Part shown: piece after piece, positions 23,515 through 35,522 of the stretch
Layout of the letters: each line of letters begins with the position of its first letter
Position numbering within the stretch: the first letter of the stretch is position 1
Source of the DNA: Eulemur rufifrons
Lineage: Eukaryota > Chordata > Mammalia > Primates > Lemuridae
Reading direction: 5' to 3'
Assembly: GCF_041146395.1 (NCBI RefSeq)
Contig: NC_090983.1
Location: forward strand, 63,247,501-63,311,500
Length of the DNA: 64,000 nucleotides
The notes under the pieces: generated by a model
Databases searched by the model: none
Seen by the model: the letters and a program-made list of their open reading frames with translations, nothing else
Told to the model about the DNA's origin: nothing
Translations under genes and position numbers: made by a program

Positions 23515-24260
23515 TACAACGACAAAACCAAGACAGTGCAGTGTCTTGGAAGCCAAGTAAGGAACGTATACCAAGGAAAAAGGAGCCATCAACTCTGTTA
23601 AATGCTGCTGAATGATAGGTTAAATAAAGTGCAGACTGAAAACTAACCATGAGATTTAGCACTGTGGAGATTATTGGTGACTTTCATCTATTTTAATGAA
23701 GTGGTAGGGGCAAAAGCCTATTGATGTAGGTGTGAAGTGAGAATCAGAGGAGAGTGATTGGATGCAGGTAGCATGGAGAACTCTTCTGTGGCACTTTGTT
23801 GCAAAGGGAAATGAAGAAGAATAGATGGCTGGGTAGTGGTATCAAGAGAGTACTTTTTTTTAAGATTGGTAAATTAACAATATGTTGTATGCTAATAAAA
23901 ATGATACAGTACAGAACAAAAGAATTGATATAGAGAAGAAAGAGGAGAATTGGTAATGTTCTTGAGTAGGTGTGAGGAGATGGGATCTGGTGCACAAGTG
24001 GAAGGCTGGCTTTGGATAGTTTATCAATAGTAAGACGGGAAGGCAGAGTATATAGATGCAGATGCTGGCAGGTGGATATATAGGATAGTGGGAGTCTATG
24101 GAAGTTCTTTTTTGATTGTTTCAAATTTCTTGGAGAAATAAGAGGCAAGTTACATATAAGAGTGAGGGTCAAAAAGGATGTGCTGAAGGTTTGAGGAGAG
24201 AAGAACAGGTGTGGAATAGTCATCAAGAGAGAATGATTGGACTAGGGAAGCATGGTATGA
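23515..24260 (+). repeat. Old mammalian repeat, later portion
   Basis: GTCTTGGAAGCCAAGTAAGG, GTTAAATGCTGCTGAATGAT and GGGATCTGGTGCACAAGTGG occur in the order of one long familiar mammalian repeat. The 160-codon frame on the opposite strand is a by-product. Confidence 0.68.
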
Positions 24261-24639
24261 TGTACTTGCAACATTAAGGGCCCACTTGAGATATGTGGTC
24301 ATGAATTTATGGGAGAACAGCCTTGTTAGTTATATGTTCTCCTTCAGCTTCAGCTGTATCAATGCAGGTACAAAGTAAAGAGCTGGATTCTCACAGGGTT
24401 GTGGTTTTGCAAAGCAAGTATATGGCATGAAAGGAAAGCAAAGAAGTTTAGAGTACATGCAAGGGAGTGATTGTAACGACGACACAAAATTCTAATGAAT
24501 ATTTTCAGTATTATCTCTTGAGATGACAAGTTATTCTTGTCTTAACTGAAAGGAAAAAGTTTTAAAAGTGCTGTGATTTGCACATTTCAAAAGAATAAAA
24601 ACCATAGCAATTATCCCATGGGGGAAAGTATTATTTAAA

Positions 24640-25110
24640 TGAGTATGAGGTCAGGGTGCTTAATATACATTAATTCATTTTACTCCATCTAATAAAAGAG
24701 GGCCTGATACTATCTATTATTTAACTACAATGTACATTTTAAAAGTATTAATGTTGAAAAGTAGTATACAGTGTATCTCTAAAGCAAACTCATTGCATAG
24801 AATTGTGCTGTCTGATATACCTCCATACTAACCCCATATGTCTATTTAAATTTAAGTTAATTAAAATGAAAAAATTCAGTGCTTCAGTTGCAGTAGCAAC
24901 ATTTCTAGTGCTCAATAGTGGCTTGATTACTAGATAGCATAGATATAGAACATTTTCATTACTGCAGAAAGTTCTATTGGATAGCATTGATACAGAACAT
25001 CAGTAGAGAGGTTAAACCATTTGTTCAAGGTCATGCAAATGGATAATGGCCAAACCCACGTGCCTTGATTCTTAATTTAATGTTCTTTCTTCTACTGCTT
25101 CTCAATACCC
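24640..25110 (-). repeat. MIR, antisense, split by MER5A-like element
   Basis: The first part ends near 24790; the second (TTTGTTCAAGGTCATGCAAA) resumes after 24997 and matches the antisense MIR core. Confidence 0.65.
24797..24997 (-). mobile_element. MER5A-like hAT element
   Basis: TAGAATTGTGCTGTCTGATA to GAAAGTTCTATTGGATAGCA shows the inverted ends of the MER5 group (GTGCTGTCC-type) and the AT-rich middle TTTAAATTTAAGTTAATTAA. It lies inside an antisense MIR. Confidence 0.75.
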
Positions 25111-26540
25111 AGAATCCAATAATTAATTCTGATTTTAAAAGGTCTCATAAAAATAATAAAAAATACAGATCTCTGAGATTTCTACATGCTTCAAAAACAT
25201 TATTCTTCAAAAACAAAGTGTTTTTATAAGTGCTTAACTTTACCTTCAATGTGTGAAGAACAAATTGGTATTACAGTGACATTTAAAGTCTTACTCTCAA
25301 TGTATTAATCTTTTTGCTGAATTTCTCCAAATAACATCAGTTAAAGAGTTTCTATCTTATTACTTCAGGAAGCATTACATTGCCTTTTCTAATATCATTA
25401 ATGAAAAGTTGTACACAAGAACAGAAATGAGACAATCTACAACCCCTACAATTACATCATAAGCAACTGCTTTTATTTTAATAACAGATCAACTGAAATA
25501 TGTGGCTGCAGTTACAGAATGATAAAATGGTAATTGTTGATAAAAGGTAAGTAAATAGTCTTTAATAATTATAAAATGACTTCACAATGAAAATATAGAA
25601 ATGAGATGTCAGATTATTTTCTTTAAAATGACAGTGGGCTTGAGATGACCTTTGTAAGTACTCACAGCTGAGAGGTACACTTGCTCATTTGCCCACCAAA
25701 CCAGAAAAACTTCTAAGTCTAGGGCTGGGTCAATTAGGCCATCTGTCACTTTGAATGGGCAGCAGAGTCAGACCAAGCTGGACTTTACAGGGCAAGGGCC
25801 AAAGGTAAGGCTGAGTACACGACAACTGGGAGTGTTGTGGGAGGCAGATACAGTAGAAATAGAGGTGGCACTATTAGGAGTGGGCTTTTAAGAAACATTT
25901 GGCCACCACTCTCAACAGTAATGCCTGCAATAAAAAAAAGACCCCAAACAATAGCAATACTCTTTATTTATATGTTTCTGGATTGTATGAGGGCTAAAAT
26001 ACACACTAGATTTTCATAAGCAGAATTTTTATAATTTTTATACCATATACCCATACAAAAGTAATACAAGTACAAGAATTATAATTTTAAAATCTTCCCA
26101 ATTTTTACTATGATCAGCAGTAATAGGAAGTTTTCTACATAATGTGATTAAGCCATGCCTTTCAATTTTCCCAATACTTGCCAATTTCAAAGTGATGCAT
26201 CAGATCATAGAAAGACAGCAAATGGACTTTTTCTCAGGCCATATTTTACATTGTTATTAAAATTTAAATTTTCCTTCAATGTAATAACTTTTAAGTTGGC
26301 TCTAAAATCTTTCCAGGCATATGGGACAGTTTTATTTTGTAGCTTATCATCAAAACGCCAAGTTTCTTGCGGGGTGTGGTCGATAGCATCAAGGAAGATT
26401 TTGTACCTTCATGCCCCTGCTTTGTTAGAGATTATAACTTAAGTCATTTGAGTATTTTTGATGGTTATGCTATTTTGAGACATGCATTTAAAAGACAACA
26501 AAATAATGAGATTTTGAAGAATGTTTTCAAATATACATAC

Positions 26541-26687
26541 CTGGGAAGGAACATTTTTGGGAGGCTCTATTCGAATGCTTGGATCCCATTCTCCAGGAGG
26601 GAGAACAGTAACCTGATCCAGAAATTCATCAATTCCTGATACCAAGTCATTACGGTCTTTAGCTTTGTAAGCAACATCATGAAATAC
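26541..26687 (-). CDS. SLC4A10: SLC4A10 exon: [20 protein letters not shown] to NVPSQ
   Basis: A symmetrical 147-nt exon of exactly 49 codons, phase 0 at both ends. It runs from [20 protein letters not shown] through [20 protein letters not shown] to EPPKNVPSQ. The acceptor is TTCTAAAG with an A-rich end; the donor is CCAG|GTATGT. The segment ends the folded cytoplasmic domain: the [14 protein letters not shown] helix and the Pro-rich LPPGEWDP turn are family hallmarks. Because it is phase 0 and divisible by three, skipping would keep the frame, although it would remove conserved core sequence. Confidence 0.97.
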
Positions 26688-27183
26688 CTTTAGAAGAAAC
26701 AGAAATATCATTTGTAGTTAAAAAATTATAAAACTGTAATGTGTTCGGTGTTTTTTATCCCAGATAGTTCACATGTGGTTTTAACAATTTGAAGAAATAG
26801 GCAGCTCTGACACTATAGAAGGTTGTAATGTAAAATAGTATAATTGAGTTTGTTTCATTAATCCACACAGATATCTATTTTTCCTAGGATGCAAGATGAA
26901 TGTTGAAATTTCTAGAAGCAAGTAGTAAGAGAAAGGAAAAGGAGGATGAAAGGAAGCTCATTAAGCTAGGATTAATGATTTAAGCTAGGCAAAGCTTATT
27001 TATGTGTGGGAAAATCAAACTTTCTTGAGGAAGCCCTTGCTTAAAAATAGAGATCAAAATTTGTAGAATGTTTTAGAAATTTCAGCAATATCTACATCGT
27101 GGAATATATAAACTAATTTAAAAGGTTAATTTAGTTTCAATTTTGAAAATAATAAGGTTATAAGTTAGTATTTTCTAGAAATA

Positions 27184-27717
27184 CAGTCATCCCTCGGTAT
27201 CCACAGGAGATTGGTCTAAGACTCCCTGCAGATACTAAAATATATGAAGGCTCAAGTCCCTTACATACAAAGGTGTAGTATTTGCATATAACCTATACAC
27301 ACCCTCCTGTAAACAGAGGGATCCTGACTTCCTGTGGGTCATCTTACAATTTTTTGATTTTATGAAGGTGCAAAAGTGATGTGCATTCAGTATGTTCTTC
27401 AGCTTTCAACGGAATTAAGTCTGTATAAACCTATCTTAAGTTGAAAATATTGTAAGTCAAATTATGATGGGTTTATCAAGACATAAACCCATCAAAAGTC
27501 AAGGAGCATCTATACTTAAATCATCTCTAGATTACTTATAATACCTAGTAACAATGTAAATGCTATGTAAATAGTTGTTATACTGCATAGCTTTTTATTC
27601 ATACTATTTTTATTGCTGTATTGTTATTTTTATTGGTTATTTTTCTTGAATATTTTTTATTTGTAGTTGGTTGAATTTGAGGATGTGGGACCCATGGATA
27701 TGGAGGCCCACTCTGTC
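27184..27717 (+). mobile_element. Tigger-type DNA transposon carrying a second element
   Basis: Begins CAGTCATCCCTCGGTATCCA and ends near GATATGGAGGCCCACTCTG, matching the two ends of a TcMar-Tigger nonautonomous element. Internal text AAATCATCTCTAGATTACTT and CAATGTAAATGCTATGTAAA is characteristic. About 200 bases from 27312 belong to another element. Confidence 0.78.
27312..27512 (-). mobile_element. Tigger-related element nested in the 27184 element
   Basis: TGATGGGTTTATCAAGACAT to CAAAAGTCAAGGAGCATCTA resembles the end of a second Tigger-related family. It interrupts the host between CCTCCTGTA and TACTTAAATC, consistent with TA-targeted insertion. It has an internal deletion compared with the usual length. 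Confidence 0.68.
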
Positions 27718-27974
27718 TTACACAGTGCAGAAAGTGAATTTCCATTTAAAGTGTGAATTACATTTTACACCTTTGCCCTCCCCACACCACACACACATGC
27801 ATTGTGATAGTCATTTAAGCTGTTCAAAGATATTCCAGATTTTCTTCTAGACACATGGTAGGATTGCATTTCTTTGCCTTGTTTAATATTTGGATTAAGT
27901 GTGTTCTACTTAGGTGTGCACATGTCATTTGTGAAATGGAAGTTGAGTGGCAATGTATGACTTATCATATTACC

Positions 27975-28181
27975 TTTTTTTCTGGTTTAGTGACTGAGAA
28001 AACACAGGTCCAGAAAGAACTTCTATGAGTCTGGGTGCCTGAGTGATTATGATGAGCAGAGTCTCTCTGCCAGCTTGTCATGGACATTGTTCATGATAGA
28101 AATAAACCTTTATTGTTTTAAACCACTAAGATTTTTGTTGGTTATTCCTGCAGCATAACCTAATCTCTCCTTACTAACATA
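27975..28181 (+). mobile_element. MaLR-like LTR 3' end
   Basis: ATAGAAATAAACCTTTATTG, AAACCACTAAGATTTTTGTT and CAGCATAACCTAATCTCTCC resemble the 3' end of MLT1-related LTRs. The 5' limit is uncertain. Confidence 0.65.
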
Positions 28182-29084
28182 CACGAGAATGATACACTGA
28201 ACATGCTAAGTGAGGAAAGTAAAAATAAGGGTAAGAAAGAAAAATTAATTTACAGTAAACACAATATAAATATTTCTGATACTTTTTGTATTTCATATAA
28301 GATGAAACACAACAGACACATATTTGAGATTAGGGACTCCTATATTATTCTTTATGCTGACCTATATTGTAGCAATTGGATATCTCAAAATTTCCAGAAA
28401 AATTCTGTTTCCAAATATTCTATTCCATTTTTAGGCCATTTGTTTCAGTTTCTGGTTTGATACTCAATCTAAACTGCTGCTGAAGTGATAATGAACATGT
28501 TAAAAGACTTTTTCTTGACTTTACAATTAAGAACACTTCACAAAATATCATTGATGTGATAAATATACAGTCTTTGCTTAGGATAATATGAAAATATCAA
28601 AGATATATTAATGGATTAGTTGTATTTTGAGAAAGAGATTTTTTTTAAATTTTAAAAGCACATATTTCACTGCCACAAGCCATTGATTTTATGGTTCAGA
28701 ATATACTCTTTTAAAGATGTTTACCTGGCCCTGAGACCAAATCTGAACACTTATATATTGCAAATGTTCTTAATCCTTAATGACTTTACTCTTTTCCTGT
28801 TAGTAGCATCTCTCTTGAAATCTTTCTTGATTTGATCTCATTTAATTAAAAAAATTGCCTTGAGAGATCACAGGATCCTATACCCTACTTTAGATAAATG
28901 TCCAAATTCAACCAGGACAACTAATTTCCTATTATTTTAAAGCTCCGTAAAGATAATAGACAACACAATTTGTTTGATTTTAAATTATAAACAGTGCTTA
29001 TTCTTGTTTTCCTATTACAAATTTCACTAATAACTTAATTAATTTAATTTTTTTCTACCTTCTCTTTGTCTAGCTAACCTGACA

Positions 29085-29275
29085 TTCTGATTTCAGCACA
29101 TACCTGACATCTCAGAAAAGCCTTCCCCGACCCCCTCTTAAACAAGGTGAGACACTTTGTTAATACTGTCCTAACACCTTCTCCTCCTTCTTGATAGCTT
29201 TTACTGTAATTATAATTACTTATTATAATTAATCGTTAATTATATAATTAGATGTTTAATGCCTGTTTTCTCTGC
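29085..29275 (+). repeat. L2-like fragment
   Basis: CTCAGAAAAGCCTTCCCCGA and CTTGATAGCTTTTACTGTAA resemble L2 upstream of its end. Confidence 0.6.
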
Positions 29276-29276
29276 T

Positions 29277-30110
29277 AAAACATTCAACGAATGTTTATCA
29301 AACCATTTAAGTGCTGGGAATACAGCAGTGCACAAAACCCAGCAAAAATCCACGCCCTCATGGAGCTTATCTTCTAAGGGTAGGGGTGAGAGGGAAGATA
29401 CACAATATAAATGAGTATATGTTTAGGTGAATGATGGAAAGTGCTATGGAGAAAAATGAAGCAAGAAAGGGGAATAAGGGTACGACTGGGGGATGCTGCA
29501 ATTTTAAATATGGTGATTAGAAAGGCCTCAATGAGTAGGTATTTCAGTAAAGGCCTGAGGAGGTAAGGATGCATGCCACACAGCTACCAAGAGGAAGAGC
29601 TTTCTAGGCAGATGGAATCGCCAGTGCAGAACATGCATATCATACTTGAGAAGCAGCAAAGTGGCCAATTCCTGGGGAAGAGAGAGCAAGAGGAAGAGTA
29701 GCAGGAGATGATGTCTGAGAGGTAAGATGGAGGAGGCTAAAGGACATTCTCTAGGACTTTGTAGGTCATCATAAGAACTTTGACTTTTACTGTAAATGAG
29801 ATAGGAAGTCATTAGAGGGTCTTGAGCAGAGGAGGGATTGCTCTAGCTGTTGTGTTGAGAATAGAATGAAGTGGGGCAAGGGCAGAAAGAACAACTGAAA
29901 GGCTGTTGCAATTATAGAATAACAATGGTGACATGGACCAAGTGACAGTGAAAGTCAGGTGATAGTGCAGAAAGTGAGAAGTACTATAGCAGGATTCTGG
30001 ATATATTGTAAAAGTCAAGCCAGGAGGATTTACTGACAGATTGGATTTGGGGTGGGAAAGAAAATAGAGGAGGCAAAGATGACTTCAGGGTTGTTCTATG
30101 AGGCCAGTGA
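29277..30110 (+). repeat. Old mammalian repeat, long 5' half
   Basis: CCACGCCCTCATGGAGCTTA, TAGGACTTTGTAGGTCATCA and GTCATTAGAGGGTCTTGAGC mark a long copy of the same family as 8281/9824. Three minus-strand open frames (29374-30018) lie on its antisense strand and are not genes. Confidence 0.7.
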
Positions 30111-30149
30111 CCATGTCTTTAATTTCTACCACTTTATTTCTAATATATA

Positions 30150-30295
30150 GTGGCAATACATATATATTCATAATAATAACAATGCAAAATAAGTACTATT
30201 ACTATCATTCCCAGATTAAGGATGAGAAAACTGAGGCAGAAAAAGTTGAGATTATTTAACTTGTCCAAGATCATACAACTAGGAAGTACCTTTCC
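30150..30295 (-). repeat. MIR, antisense
   Basis: ATGAGAAAACTGAGGCAGAA and CTTGTCCAAGATCATACAAC are the antisense MIR core. Confidence 0.8.
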
Positions 30296-30399
30296 TTCCT
30301 CCCTCCCTCTCTCTTTTCTTCCCTTCCTCCCCTCCTTCTTTTTATTTTCTTCTTTTTAAAAGATAGGATATTCTAGGTCATTTTTGTGAACTGATAGAA

Positions 30400-30545
30400 A
30401 TGATATAGTAAGGAGGGAGAAACTGATGATGAAGGAGCCAGGGTGGATAACTAAGGAGCAAAGTTCTCTTCAATTTAGTGGGTGGGAGGAAGGAAGGATC
30501 CAGAAAAGGAGACTGGGAAGCAGCAGCAAGGAATTAGAAAGAAAC
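30400..30545 (+). repeat. Old mammalian repeat, isolated later piece
   Basis: TAAGGAGGGAGAAACTGATG and the following text match a distal part of the same family. The intervening consensus is deleted or replaced by 30111-30399. Confidence 0.55.
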
Positions 30546-30741
30546 TCCAGCATATGAGGTTTTGTTTTTTTTTTTCCTTCAAGCCTGTTTTTAACTATTC
30601 TTGGACATTTGTTCTTCCAGATATTTCTTAGAAATATGTTTACTGTGAGAGTTCTATTAGACCAGGTTTGTGGTCTTCATGAAGGCATTTATTCATTCTC
30701 CTGTCTTCTCCCAGATTTCCTAAATAGAGTAAGTTACTCAT

Positions 30742-31129
30742 TGGAGTGGATTGAATAGTGTCCTCCCAAAATGTATGTCAACCTAGAACCTCAGAAAGTG
30801 ACCTTATTTGAAATAAGGGTTTTTGCAGATGTAATTAAGGTAAGGATCACAAGATGAAATCATACTGGATTAGGGTGGGGGGAAAGGCCATATGAAGATG
30901 AAGGCAAATCAAAGTTCTGCTGCCACAAGCCAAGGAACACCAGGAGCCACTAGAAGATGGAAGAGACAAAGAAGGATTCTCCTCTACAGGCTTTGAAGGG
31001 AGGGTGGCCCTGCTGACACCTTCACTTCAGACTTCTGGCCTCAAAAATGTGACAGAACAAAAATTACTGCTGTTTTAAGCTATCCAGTTTGTGGTCATTT
31101 TTTTATGGCAGCCATAGGACATTAACACA
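30742..31129 (+). mobile_element. MLT1-type (MaLR) LTR
   Basis: TGGAGTGGATTGAATAGTGT to GGCAGCCATAGGACATTAAC, about 388 bases. It contains CTGCCACAAGCCAAGGAACA and TTTTAAGCTATCCAGTTTGT, hallmarks of the family. It is in opposite orientation to the copy at 10341. No internal retroviral sequence is attached. Confidence 0.82.
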
Positions 31130-32212
31130 TTAAGTTGGTTCTTTTTAAAAACTGATACAAAAAAATGTTTTTCTTCTAGCTTTCGGTTTCCCTATGTGTA
31201 GAAATAAATAACTAATTCATATGAAACCATAAAATATAATTTGAACAGATAGAAGAATTTATTATATTAAACCCTAAAAACAAGTTCATATTTTCATGTT
31301 TACAAACCTAGGAAAAGTAATGTACAATACTAATTGGCCCTTTTTACAGAATTTTCAAGTATCTAAAGCCATGTATTTCAATAAATACATTATTAAATTA
31401 CTTAGATGATATTCTAGAAAATGTATAATTCCATTTGTTCATTTACTACTGAATTTTGAATTAATGCCCCTTCTGTGATGTATTGCATCTGTTCTTCCCT
31501 TTAACAATAAGAACAAATTTCCATAATGTGTTGAAGAATCCAAGTCAAAGAAAATAGTTGTATGATACTACTTTTTATATTCTCATATTTAATATTTTAC
31601 ATTTATGAGACATTCACCTCTTTGAGAAGTTGCTGAAAGCTTTTTCCAATCCAAAAAAATCTACATATAAATTTTTTACCTAGAAATTTGTGTGCTGTAT
31701 CAAGGAGATCACAAGTCCCTTGAAATCCATGAATGGCTCTTCTAATAGTCCAAAGATTCTCAGCTTAGGAACATCTATATTCAGGCAATTTTAGAGAATT
31801 GGTAGGTGTTGTATGACTCTTTGATGTCATATATACTATTCAGATACTACTGACATTGTTTTTCCTTTAGACCTTAAAATTATTTTGCTCCAAACAAGAT
31901 TTGCAATGAATTTAACAATAGTGCTTATTTTGACAACACATATACTATAAGGGGAATATTAATTAATATATTCTAAGTGCCACTAAACAAATTTTCTTTA
32001 GAATATGAGGTTTTAAAGTATGATATTCACATGTGTTAATTTATTACCCCTTTGGAACAATTTTTTCTGAATGAAATTTATAGTGGAAGCATGGGAGAAT
32101 GGGATTCAATACAGAGAAATCTGATTCATAGCAAATTGTCATGAAAACGGGACCTCCAAAAGTTAGTTGTACCTAGTGGGGGAAAATGTTCCCAATGAAC
32201 TGGAATAAATAC

Positions 32213-32300
32213 CTCATCTGTCATTAGGGTTGCAATTGATCTGCCAATCTCATGGTACTGTTGACCCTTTCCCAGGGGTCCCAGAAGAATGAACAAAAAT
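32213..32300 (-). CDS. SLC4A10: SLC4A10 exon: [19 protein letters not shown]
   Basis: An 88-nt exon: A completes Arg, then 29 codons encode [20 protein letters not shown] followed by SIATLMTDE. The acceptor is TTAATTACAG and the donor is GAG|GTATTT. The FLFILLGP strand and the [15 protein letters not shown] helix are among the most conserved stretches of the SLC4 N-terminal domain, where they form part of the hydrophobic core and dimer region. It ends in phase 0, joining Val-Phe-His-Asp of the next exon. A minus-strand open frame continues past the donor, but the family sequence switches to [10 protein letters not shown], so the splice is certain. Confidence 0.97.
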
Positions 32301-35300
32301 CTGTAATTAAGAAGAAGAAGAAAAAAGAAATGTTTCAAGATAGGAATATAAAAATAATTTTAATAGTACAGAATCATTCATCTCAAAGGAATCACTGAAA
32401 ATGGGCATTTGGGTGTGAAATAATCCTATAATTTCTCACAGTTCATTATTATTTTGAACATTTTACAAAGATTGACTCTTATGCTTAAGATCCTTGAGCA
32501 TTAGAAATGCATGGTTACTTATCTCAGTGTTTCCCCATTTAGTTATCTATACAGCATATGCAGTTGTTACTGAGAATTCTAAGCGTTCCATAATCCTTAG
32601 AGGAGAAAGGTGGGAAAAGTAAAATCTTATTAAACCTTTCTAAAGTGGAAGGAAGAAAACTCACTTGTATGTAAAATGGAGAGCAGTTCAAAGGGGGGAA
32701 AAGGTAATACAGTAGGATAAACAAGGAGAGAATGTATGGTCAAAAAAACAGTAGATTCGTGCAAAATTTACATTAAACATAAAAAATTATTGTTAGGAAT
32801 CAAAAATCAGTTAGGCAGGAGAAAATGGAGAGCTAATGATCTATTACTTCCAATGCTAGAGAAATAAAAACAGCAGTTGCACTAAAATATTCTATCTAAA
32901 TTAGGTCGAAGGTTTGGCAAATTCATCATCAAACTGGTGCTTTTAAAGAAATCAACATATGCTCTAACTTTAGAGAACTGGTAATTGTCCTGTGTCTGAG
33001 AAGGTCAATGCTTAAGGGAAATTGTGAAAATTAAAGAATGTCCTATATTCTGCAGTATCATTCTATGGTGTTAATTTGTTAAATGGTTTATGCTATTAAG
33101 TATGAAGACTAATGGCTTTATAAGGTATGCTAAAATAATTACTATAATTCTACCCTTCATTTAGTTATAAAGCTTAGAGATTGTACATGTTTTTACATGA
33201 TGCATCTATTACACAATCTTAGAGGATATGACATGAATTTTTTGTGTCAGTTGTAACTGAATCCAAGTCAATTTCTACTATATAGAAATGTTCACTATAT
33301 ATCAAAAACAGGAATAGTTTAATGTGGTGACAGATGCTTTATCAAGTATAATACTTTAAAGAAATTTTCTAACCTATGTATAGCTTGCTATTTTTCAGGT
33401 TTTCATTCCTTGGACTAAAGTCCTAAAAGATTATTTTCTGATATTTATTTCTACATGTTGTCATTATATTGATGGGGTACCCTTTTGCCTTCCTAAAAAA
33501 GGATAATTAAAAACCCTGAATGGCTTTCTTTATTCTATTTGTCTAATCTTCTTTCATTTTTCACCTTTCCTCACTAAATAGTCTAGTCTTTGCATCTCCC
33601 CTTATACAGTTGCTCTCTGGTGCCCCTAATTTTTTTCTCCATTGTTCTCTGCACATACTTTGCTGTGTCAGTATGAAATGAGGTCACCTAACCCTGACAG
33701 TTTAGAAAGTGAGAGTATATAACTCCATTATGGCTTTTCTCTACTCCTGGAAATTTTTCTTTTCTTTCTTTTGAAATACAGGAACTACCATTGTCATAAA
33801 TAGCCATCATTTACTCATAGTTCACCAGGCACCTTCCTAAATGGTGGAATGAGAATGTATGGCTTGGAAGACTGAAAAGGAATTTTAAACTGCTAAAATA
33901 TACCTCTATAATTAGTAAGTCTGACATCTTAAATCTGAATCCCAGATTCCCGGAAGCTCTGCATAAGTTATAGGTTGTCCATAGCATAAGTTATAGGCTG
34001 CCCACAGAAAAATACAGCCTTAATCATATAGTCAGATGCCACTTTAATTGTGCTCAATTCACCCTTTCATTTTTTAATAAAGGTTGACGTGTATCAGAGG
34101 TCTCAGTAGCCATCAAAAAGGATAAATAGCAATGTCTTTCAATAACCTGAATGGTAACTAGGTTCCTCCCTCAAACCAGAGAGTCAGGCATAGGTACTTG
34201 AACACTAAGTCCCATTTGAGTCAGCTGAGCTTTTACAAAATGAGGTCTCTCCTGGCTGCACTATTCCATATTTCTGGAATATCTTACCCATAATCAAAGC
34301 ATGCAGTGATGTAATCTGCTATGTGTTAAGGTCAAAGATCTTACAAACCCAGTTGCCACAGCACCTGAACTTTTTATCAGTTTAACTTGATTAAAGCAAG
34401 TTTGGAGGAGGAGGTATTCTAACAGTATCTGAGACAGCTATAGCATCAAACAAAGGGCACCAGTCATGTGGGAAATGGGGCCGTAAATATATACGCTTTG
34501 CTGTGGGAGCAGGACTAGAGTGAAAGGCTATCTGCATATAAGCATTGCAGTTGATGGTCAATGTAGGGAAGAAACCCAGGTTCCCGGATACATTGCTAGG
34601 CACCCAATGTGTTAAAGTCAATATTTTATTTGTTCTTTTCATTTTATTCCCAATTTTACCAATGGACAGCCTTATATGTAAAATAAGGATAGATGATACA
34701 TAACATAATTCAGTTTGTATTATCCCTAAACTGTTAGATTTTGTGTGTAGCTAAATGAAAAACAAGTTCAGTAATCAAATTAAATTTGTACTTTTGACTC
34801 GATTCAACCACACTACCATGATGGTACTACCAGTGATTCTTTAGACCCCGGTTGTAGGAGGCACATTGTGCCTAGGATTGAAACATACAATATATTTGAT
34901 ATGTCAGGGACTGTCCTAATGAGAGCATTTACATGCATTTTGAAGGCCTACCCATTCCAGCATAAGCCCAACCTTGGAAACTTTGATCTTTTTGAGTTTG
35001 ACCACACTCATATACAAGATCCTCCCTTTCTTTAGTATACAGTTTAATCTTTGAGAAGAGCCTAACACTTTATCACTTCTTTTACTGAAAATTTTAAAAA
35101 GGATTTGTATGGTTATATAGACCAGGATATCCCTAGAGATGAGGAATATGTCTAAAATAAAACATGGAAGTTTGTGAGGGAGGAGGAAAGAATAGAATAA
35201 TTTTTAAATACTTTTTTCCCTTCCTCCACAAGCAAGAAGAAACAACAGTTTTGTGGATTACACATTAGTTTCTAGTCAAATTTAATGGGAAATCATATTT

Positions 35301-35364
35301 AATCTCCACTTTTTTATATAAAAAGATTTAAGAAAAATGTAAAAGATGTTCTTATACATTTTAC
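32301..35364 (-). other. SLC4A10 intron, 3.1 kb
   Basis: No recognisable interspersed repeat or coding exon. It includes a 23-bp direct duplication at 33961-34005 and a C/T-rich stretch at 33480-33700. Confidence 0.85.
33961..34005 (+). repeat. 23-bp direct duplication
   Basis: GCATAAGTTATAGGTTGTCC is followed by GCATAAGTTATAGGCTGCCC, a local tandem duplication in intron sequence. Confidence 0.9.
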
Positions 35365-35522
35365 CTGGTTGGGATTGGGACTTCAGCCAGTCCTTGAAGC
35401 AATACAGCTGGAGACAACCTGACAAACGCAACTACAGTTCGATCTAAGAACTCCAATTCTCCAACTAAGATGTTTGATGCTTCAGCACCTGGAGGAATCT
35501 TTTTCATAAAATGCAGATCAAC
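35365..35522 (-). CDS. SLC4A10: SLC4A10 exon: [17 protein letters not shown] to VPIPT
   Basis: The 158-nt exon starts in phase 0 with GTT (acceptor ACCACAG) and encodes 52 codons, from [20 protein letters not shown] to [12 protein letters not shown], plus AG of an Arg codon before GTAAAATG. The segments [20 protein letters not shown] and LLQGLAEV belong to the conserved core of the Band-3-type cytoplasmic domain (alternating strand and helix). It can follow either the TVDFSK exon or the 90-nt cassette with no frame change. The donor is slightly weak at positions +4 to +6 (GTAAAA). Confidence 0.97.

Larger units (their letters stand above)
26688..32212 (-). other. SLC4A10 intron, 5.5 kb
   Basis: Contains two nested Tigger-type DNA transposons (27184-27717), an LTR end (27975-28181), an L2 piece (29085-29275), a long old repeat (29277-30110, with a further piece at 30400-30545), an antisense MIR (30150-30295), a pyrimidine-rich stretch (30285-30360) and an MLT1-type LTR (30742-31129). 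From 31130 to 32212 nothing was recognised. Confidence 0.85.

Noticed and set aside
23744..24226. 160-codon open frame on the minus strand, the longest in the window
   Set aside because: It is antisense to an old interspersed repeat, Ser/Leu/Ile-rich without any domain, and has no splice or family support.
29374..30018. Three consecutive minus-strand open frames
   Set aside because: They lie on the antisense strand of the long old repeat 29277-30110.
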